DNA of 64,000 bases from Methanosphaera stadtmanae (GTDB taxonomy: Archaea; Methanobacteriota; Methanobacteria; Methanobacteriales; Methanobacteriaceae), in the NCBI GenBank assembly GCA_015062805.1, contig SUTQ01000002.1, forward strand, positions 105,967 to 169,966, in the 5' to 3' direction. The position numbers and the translations under genes were made by a program. The notes beneath the pieces were generated by a model. It worked only from the letters and a program-made list of their open reading frames with translations. It was not told the origin of the DNA and ran no database searches. Positions 59,421-64,000 of this stretch are shown here, piece after piece. Each line of letters opens with the position of its first letter. Position 1 is the first letter of the stretch.

Positions 59421-60740
59421 GTGACAGACATATTTGATAAATGTAAAAGAACACATTATTCAACCGAAATTACTCCAGAATTAGCTGGAGAAACTGTTAA
59501 AGTAACTGGTTGGGTACACGAAATCAGAGACCTTGGTGGTATAGTATTTGTATTAATTAGAGATAAAAAAGGAATTACACAATTAACCGCACCAAGTAAA
59601 AAATTAACAGAAGAAATGATGGCAGACGTACGTGCAGCAAGAAAAGAAACTATTGTAACATTAACAGGTACAGTACAAGAATCTCCAAAAGCACCAAATG
59701 GTGTTGAAATCATTCCATCAAACATAGACATAATCAATGTATCTCAATTACCTTTACCATTAGATACTACAGAAAAAGTGGATGCTGAAATGGATACAAG
59801 ATTAGATGCACGTTTTATGGACTTAAGAAAACACGACGTAAGTGCAATCTTTAAAATAAAAAATGAAATGTTACACACAGTACGTAACTATTTCTATGAC
59901 AATGACTTTACTGAAATAACAACACCTAAATTAGTGGCTTCAGCAACTGAAGGTGGAACAGAATTATTCCCAATCACATACTTTGAAAAAGAAGCATTCC
60001 TTGGACAAAGTCCTCAATTATACAAACAAATGATGATGGCTACTGGATTAGACAATGTATTTGAAATAGGTCAAATTTTCAGAGCAGAAGAACACGATAC
60101 TTTAAGACACTTAAATGAGGCATTGTCCATTGATGCAGAAATGTCATTCAGAAGTCAAGAAGATGTAATGAACTTACTTGAAGATGTAATTAAAAATGTT
60201 TTAAACAATTTACAAGAAAAATGTTCATCAGAATTAGAAGATCTTGGACATGAATTAGACGTACCTTCTGGTGCTTTCCCAGTTGTTCCATATGAAGAAG
60301 TTATTGATATAGTTAACAGTCAGGATGTTGAAATGGAATATGGTGAGGACTTAAACAGAGCTGCAGAAAAAGTTTTAGGAGAAACAATGGGTAGTTACTA
60401 CTTTATCACAGAATGGCCAACAGCAATAAAACCATTTTATGTAATGCCTAAAGCAGATGATCCTGAAAAAAGTACCGCTTTCGATTTAATGTACAGGGAC
60501 TTAGAATTATCAAGTGGATCACAACGTATACATGATTATGACTTATTATACAGTCAAATTGAAGCAAAAGATTTAAATCCTGATTCATTTGAAAAATATT
60601 TACAAGCATTCAAATATGGAATGCCACCTCACTCAGGATGGGGTATGGGAGCAGACAGACTTACAATGGTTTTAACTGGTGCAAAAAACATCAGGGAAAC
60701 TGTTTTATTCCCAAGAGATAGAAGACGATTAACACCTTAA
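59421..60740 (+). CDS. aspS: Aspartyl-tRNA synthetase, probably non-discriminating
   Basis: The 439-residue class IIb enzyme has an OB-fold anticodon domain (1-105), motif 2 with [21 protein letters not shown] near residue 213, and motif 3 [11 protein letters not shown] near 411. It starts at GTG with AGGTG upstream. The anticodon-binding region has His33 ([11 protein letters not shown]) and Pro92 (SPKAPNG), the residues seen in non-discriminating AspRS that charge both tRNA-Asp and tRNA-Asn; discriminating archaeal enzymes have Trp and Lys there. That implies Asn-tRNA is made by GatCAB amidation, in line with the lack of AsnRS in this order. Confidence 0.93.
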   Translation: MTDIFDKCKRTHYSTEITPELAGETVKVTGWVHEIRDLGGIVFVLIRDKKGITQLTAPSKKLTEEMMADVRAARKETIVTLTGTVQESPKAPNGVEIIPSNIDIINVSQLPLPLDTTEKVDAEMDTRLDARFMDLRKHDVSAIFKIKNEMLHTVRNYFYDNDFTEITTPKLVASATEGGTELFPITYFEKEAFLGQSPQLYKQMMMATGLDNVFEIGQIFRAEEHDTLRHLNEALSIDAEMSFRSQEDVMNLLEDVIKNVLNNLQEKCSSELEDLGHELDVPSGAFPVVPYEEVIDIVNSQDVEMEYGEDLNRAAEKVLGETMGSYYFITEWPTAIKPFYVMPKADDPEKSTAFDLMYRDLELSSGSQRIHDYDLLYSQIEAKDLNPDSFEKYLQAFKYGMPPHSGWGMGADRLTMVLTGAKNIRETVLFPRDRRRLTP

Positions 60741-60801
60741 GTCTTTTATTTTATTTTTTTTTTAAAAAAAGTTTTAGTAGGATGGAGATTAGTTTTTTTT
60801 T

Positions 60802-61134
60802 TCATTCTATTTTTTCTTTATTTTCAACATATAAATAAATTCTCTCTTTTTCAAAGTAATATGTTTGATCTTCTTGAATGTCTTCAGCTATTTCATAGAG
60901 AATTTTTTCTTTTTCTAAGTCATTTAATCGTTTAATGAATTCATCATATTCGTGTTGGCTGTTTTTATCAGTATAAACTCGATTTAATCCTTTAGTGCTC
61001 CATTCTAAACCATCCCATCCTAATAGTTCATAATGGTTTGGTTTTATGATGATTAATTTCACAAGAACTTGGAAATCATCCTCTTCATATTTACCATCTA
61101 ATATTTTACATTGAATTTCTTTGTTAGCGGACAA
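60802..61134 (-). CDS. Hypothetical protein, possibly a relative of its upstream neighbour
   Basis: The 110-residue acidic protein has a beta-rich first half (ILDGKYEEDDFQVLVKLIII) and a helical second half. I start at TTG 61134, which follows GAGGAG by six bases; a TTG at 61167 would overlap the upstream gene and contains the RBS inside it. Its middle (YELLGWDGLEWSTKG) lines up loosely with NYYFYDGNRWLKDFID in the upstream protein, followed in both by a charged helix with a DEF- or EDF-type core, so the pair may be an old tandem duplication. Function unknown. Confidence 0.55.
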   Translation of the reverse strand: MSANKEIQCKILDGKYEEDDFQVLVKLIIIKPNHYELLGWDGLEWSTKGLNRVYTDKNSQHEYDEFIKRLNDLEKEKILYEIAEDIQEDQTYYFEKERIYLYVENKEKIE

Positions 61135-61144
61135 TCTAAACTCC

Positions 61145-61468
61145 TCAAACTTTATTTGCTTTAACAATTAAATTGTAAGTATCTTTTTTTTCGGTTTCGT
61201 TATCCTTAATGTCTTTAAGGTCATCCCAAAGGTTTCCATGAACCATGTAATCGTGAACTCTTGTAACGAAATCTTCAAAAATTTTGTTTTCTTCTTCATC
61301 TTTCGGTGATAATTTATTTAAATCAATAAAGTCTTTTAACCATCTATTTCCATCATAGAAGTAGTAATTAGTATTGTAAGGGTTTGTGGTATCATATTCT
61401 ACTTTACATTTAATGTTAAAATCTTCATTATTCTGGTCTTCAATACTATATTCATATGTTTCTTTCAT
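61145..61468 (-). CDS. Hypothetical protein
   Basis: The 107-residue acidic protein (start METYEYS-like, MKETYEYSIEDQNN) has no cysteine pair, signal or known motif apart from one Cys near residue 21. An AAAGGTGATAAA site lies just ahead of its ATG. It is followed ten bases later by the gene at 60802, with which it probably forms a two-gene unit and may share ancestry. I do not recognise a family. Confidence 0.58.
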   Translation of the reverse strand: MKETYEYSIEDQNNEDFNIKCKVEYDTTNPYNTNYYFYDGNRWLKDFIDLNKLSPKDEEENKIFEDFVTRVHDYMVHGNLWDDLKDIKDNETEKKDTYNLIVKANKV

Positions 61469-61630
61469 TTTATCACCTTTTACTATATATTATTCTCTTT
61501 TTTTTAATTAATAAATGTACGATTAATATAAAATTGTAATTGATTATTAATTATACAAAAATAATATATATTAATTATGATAAATTAATTATCATCTTAC
61601 TATTGGAGATAATTTTCAGAGGGATATATA

Positions 61631-61936
61631 ATGAAGTCAAGAATCAATAATATCATTCAAAATATTAACAGTACAGTTTACGGTGCCTCTTCAGTACATA
61701 ACATGTCTTCAGATGAAAACGCAGGCGAAACTATGAAAATCTATCAAATCAATGAAGCAGGAGATTACATTGAAACAACATACAAGGGGATAACAGTTTA
61801 TGTAAGAGAAAATTATCCATATTATAATCCCCAAAATGATAGAATATATTATACCAAAGAAGAAGAATCAGAAGATTTATACAGATTATCTGAAGAAATG
61901 AACAGATCTTCTCTAGAAACTTTGAACGATATTTAA
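61631..61936 (+). CDS. Hypothetical small protein
   Basis: The 101-residue protein has a helical start (MKSRINNIIQNINSTVYG), a beta-like middle with many Tyr (KGITVYVRENYPYYNPQ, then RIYYTKEEE), and an acidic helical end. It carries no cysteine or membrane segment. AGAGGGATATATA precedes the ATG. It lies 44 bases ahead of the exonuclease-BRCT gene and may share its transcript. Family unknown. Confidence 0.55.
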   Translation: MKSRINNIIQNINSTVYGASSVHNMSSDENAGETMKIYQINEAGDYIETTYKGITVYVRENYPYYNPQNDRIYYTKEEESEDLYRLSEEMNRSSLETLNDI

Positions 61937-61980
61937 TATCCTTTTTTCTAATTTTTTAACATTATTTTAAGGTTTTTTCA

Positions 61981-63321
61981 TTGAATGATTATGTGGTCTT
62001 GGATTTAGAAAATCCAAATTTTAGACAAAATTCTATATGTGCTATTGGTATCATATTGGTACGAGACAATAAAGCAGTGGAAAAAATATATTCCTTAATT
62101 AATCCTGAAGATACATTTGACCGCATAAATATGGATATCACAAAAATTGCTCCCCATATGGTTGAAGACAGTCCCACTCTTCCAAATTTTTGGCCTAAGA
62201 TACGGGAATTATTGACTGAAAACATTGTAGTTGGGCATAATATAACCTATGATTTAAGGGTTCTTTCAAAATCATTACAGAGATATCATATTCCAATACC
62301 TGATTTTAAGTATGTCTGTACCTTATCTTTAAGTAGAAAATATCTACATTTACCCTCTTATAAACTAGAAAATATTGCTAAAAAATTACATATAATTTAC
62401 AATCCACACAACGCTATTGAGGATGCAAGAGCAGCATACGAACTATTTGAATACATAAACAGGCATGAAAAAATCCCAAGTACAGAATCAAAACATTATC
62501 ACTATGTTCCAAAAGTCGTTGAAAAATACGATCCAAAATTATCTACAAATCTAAACAATCTTTATGGAATGTTGAGAGTAATCCTTTTTGAAGAATATAT
62601 GACTGAAGCACAATTTAAACTATTTGAAGAATGGTATGATAACAATAGACAATATAATCAATATTTGATTTTTCATAAAATAAGTCTGGAACTAAAGAGA
62701 ATCTTAGATAAGGGGCATATGGATTCTGCTGATAAAAAATCATTAGTGAATGTTGTAGAATTCATTTCCATTTCAAGTATTTATTCTAAAAAAACACTAA
62801 AGGTTCAGGTGTTACAAGGAATCATTAAAGCAATCACAGCTGATGGGAAGGTAACATTAGAAGAGTTAACTCATTTAAAAAGATGGTTGCTTAGGAACAC
62901 ATCATTAAAGGGATCTTACCCATATGACAAAATACTAAAAATTACAAATGTGATGTTACAAAAATGTTTCATAACTTTTGACGATCAGGAAAAATTAGCC
63001 AAGCAATTAACAGAATTGATAACTCCTATAAAAACATCAAATGAACAATTTACTTTAAAAAATAAAATATTTTGTTTGTCTGGTGAGTTTAAACATGGAA
63101 ATAAGGAAAAAATCACATATTTATTGGAAAAAGAAGGTGCGATAGCCAAAACTTCAGTGTCTGGAAAAGTGGATTATTTATTTGTAGGGGACTTGGGAAG
63201 TCCTGCATGGAAATATGGAAATATTGGGGGAAAAATAGTTAAAGCACAAAAATTACAGGACAATGGTGGAAAAATAAAAATAATTAGTGAAAAAAACTTA
63301 TTTAAAATACTTGAAAAGTGA
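61981..63321 (+). CDS. DnaQ-like 3'-5' exonuclease fused to a BRCT domain
   Basis: The 446-residue protein starts at a TTG. Residues 1-155 are a DEDDh exonuclease: VVLDLENPN gives D-x-E, GHNITYDLRVL the second Asp, and HNAIEDARAAYELF the His-Asp pair. Residues 175-345 form a helical region with a repeat of the type TADGKVTLEELTHLKRWLL and FITFDDQEKLAKQL, often seen next to BRCT in bacterial proteins. Residues 360-446 are a BRCT domain (IFCLSGEFKHGNKEKI, then SGKVDYLFVGDLG). It is probably a DNA-repair or proofreading-type nuclease. Its end meets the stop of the convergent gene without a gap. Confidence 0.85.
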   Translation: MNDYVVLDLENPNFRQNSICAIGIILVRDNKAVEKIYSLINPEDTFDRINMDITKIAPHMVEDSPTLPNFWPKIRELLTENIVVGHNITYDLRVLSKSLQRYHIPIPDFKYVCTLSLSRKYLHLPSYKLENIAKKLHIIYNPHNAIEDARAAYELFEYINRHEKIPSTESKHYHYVPKVVEKYDPKLSTNLNNLYGMLRVILFEEYMTEAQFKLFEEWYDNNRQYNQYLIFHKISLELKRILDKGHMDSADKKSLVNVVEFISISSIYSKKTLKVQVLQGIIKAITADGKVTLEELTHLKRWLLRNTSLKGSYPYDKILKITNVMLQKCFITFDDQEKLAKQLTELITPIKTSNEQFTLKNKIFCLSGEFKHGNKEKITYLLEKEGAIAKTSVSGKVDYLFVGDLGSPAWKYGNIGGKIVKAQKLQDNGGKIKIISEKNLFKILEK

Positions 63322-63930
63322 TTATTCTATTTTCTCAATAGCATTAACTGGACAATTTTCATAACATATTCCACAATGTAAACAATGTTCCTGACTAATT
63401 TTAAAGGGTGTTCCTTCAATGATTACTTTTTGAGGACAATTTTTTACACATAATCCACATTCAATGCATTGCTCAGAAATAAAGTAACCTTTCAACTTAA
63501 TTTCATAATTTCCAATCGAAAAACTTTCTCTAAGAATAGGTTTTTGAGTTAAATCAAAAAATTCAATTTCTCCACTAATAATTTTAAACGGTTCTAAAAT
63601 ATATCTGGTTTTACCTGGATAAACATTATTCATGTAAGAATTTTCTTCAAACATCAAGTCAATCCATTTCTTCTGATTTTCTAACTTTTTAGCAATACCT
63701 GTAATTCTAATGGATTTATTGTTCTTAAAACTAACATAACTAACTTGTGGGTGAGTAATTAACTGTTCATATACATTTTTCCCACGAGCAGTTAAAAAAT
63801 AAACAGTATCTTCATCAATATGCATAATATCAATTATTCTACTTTGACTATTTCCTTTTTTATCAACAGTACTAAGTACTCCATCAATTACTTCACGAAC
63901 TTGTTTAAGACATTCTTTTTTAGTCACCAT
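63322..63930 (-). CDS. Pyridoxamine 5'-phosphate oxidase-like flavoprotein with C-terminal 2x[4Fe-4S] ferredoxin
   Basis: The 202-residue protein has a split-barrel FMN-binding domain (1-130: VLSTVDKKGNSQSRIIDIMH, VSYVSFKNNKSIRITGIA, the general stress/PNPOx-like pattern). It ends in a two-cluster ferredoxin module, CIECGLCVKNCP and CLHCGICYENCP (about residues 155-195). This fused form suits an anaerobe that passes electrons from ferredoxin to FMN, perhaps for flavin-dependent reduction. Substrate unknown. GAGGAG lies ahead of the ATG, and the previous gene on the strand ends 14 bases upstream. Confidence 0.85.
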   Translation of the reverse strand: MVTKKECLKQVREVIDGVLSTVDKKGNSQSRIIDIMHIDEDTVYFLTARGKNVYEQLITHPQVSYVSFKNNKSIRITGIAKKLENQKKWIDLMFEENSYMNNVYPGKTRYILEPFKIISGEIEFFDLTQKPILRESFSIGNYEIKLKGYFISEQCIECGLCVKNCPQKVIIEGTPFKISQEHCLHCGICYENCPVNAIEKIE

Positions 63931-63943
63931 CGGATAAATCTCC

Positions 63944-64000
63944 TCAAAAATCTTCTAATTTAACTATAATTTTTCCTTGAGCATTATTACTTTCCATCAA
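63944..64000 (-). CDS. 3' end of a gene, probably a zinc-type alcohol dehydrogenase/quinone oxidoreductase
   Basis: Eighteen codons before a TGA at 63944-63946 read LMESNNAQGKIIVKLEDF. The pattern M-E-x-N-x-A-x-GK-hydrophobic-VVK is the standard C-terminus of medium-chain alcohol dehydrogenases and NADPH:quinone reductases. The start lies beyond the window, so the call is tentative. It precedes the flavoprotein gene by 14 bases and likely shares its operon. Confidence 0.5.
   Translation of the reverse strand: MMESNNAQGKIIVKLEDF

Overview
The window is a stretch of chromosome from a very AT-rich euryarchaeal methanogen, most likely a member of the Methanobacteriaceae (Methanosphaera or Methanobrevibacter type). 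The evidence is a histone, two thermosome subunits, a PriS/PriL primase, S17e, archaetidylinositol-phosphate synthase, cyclic 2,3-diphosphoglycerate synthetase, heterodisulfide reductase subunits, the archaeal two-step entry to the shikimate pathway (AroA'/AroB'), HMG-CoA synthase and thiolase, CbiT/CbiD, and several families known mainly from methanogens (DUF530, DUF1699, DUF2098, DUF2115). Genes are separated by very AT-rich spacers, and most starts have a GGAGG/GGTGA-type ribosome-binding site. No phage, transposon or CRISPR array was seen.

Layout. 1-3.4 kb: the 3' end of an unidentified gene, a THUMP-like protein, two class III signal-peptide (pilin-like) proteins, a MraY/GPT-type sugar-phosphate transferase and a DUF1699-HTH protein. 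3.4-9.6 kb: DUF530 protein and MetRS on the minus strand, then the overlapping priL-priS pair. 9.6-19.3 kb, minus strand: a C-terminally short UbiB-type kinase, CCA-adding enzyme, CbiT, UbiX, ThpR, AroB'-AroA', a methyltransferase with a flavoprotein, and AIP synthase. 19.4-25.9 kb: Sua5, DUF2098, DUF2115, a Hel308-like helicase, a glycosyltransferase, CbiD and a glutaredoxin-like protein. 26-31.7 kb, plus strand: shikimate kinase, chorismate mutase, S17e, then lysC-dapA-dapB-asd. 31.7-45.7 kb: PAP2 phosphatase, a 1,088-residue coiled-coil protein, thermosome 1, HMG-CoA synthase and thiolase, two related exported proteins, and a metal-responsive regulator with a His-rich P-type ATPase. 45.9-47.9 kb: histone, tRNA-Cys, CysRS. 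48-52 kb: an unusual hdrCBA operon. 52-64 kb: UvrD-type helicase, a 35-codon basic gene, cDPG synthetase, thermosome 2, HisD, AspRS, small unknowns, a DnaQ-BRCT fusion and a flavin/ferredoxin protein.

How genes connect. Asd makes aspartate semialdehyde for lysine and methionine/threonine, and also for AroA', which starts aromatic synthesis; AroB', AroK and chorismate mutase continue that route. CbiT and CbiD belong to corrinoid synthesis, which methanogen methyltransferases require. HMG-CoA synthase with thiolase, AIP synthase and the MraY-like enzyme serve lipid and envelope synthesis. The ArsR-type regulator sits behind a recognisable operator and controls a Zn/Cd-type exporter.

Most notable observations. 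(1) cbiD has no ATG, GTG or TTG between the upstream in-frame stop and its conserved GITTGS motif, so an ATT start is indicated; cca shows the same arrangement with the same spacing. (2) The hdrCBA operon encodes HdrA fused to an MvhD-like domain that has lost every cluster cysteine, and an HdrB with His replacing one cysteine of the second CCG motif. (3) The P-type ATPase carries a duplicated Cys/His module and a triplicated His-rich unit. (4) One exported protein keeps an HxxE...H zinc motif and its relative has lost it. (5) Several gene relics and a 35-codon basic gene lie in spacers.
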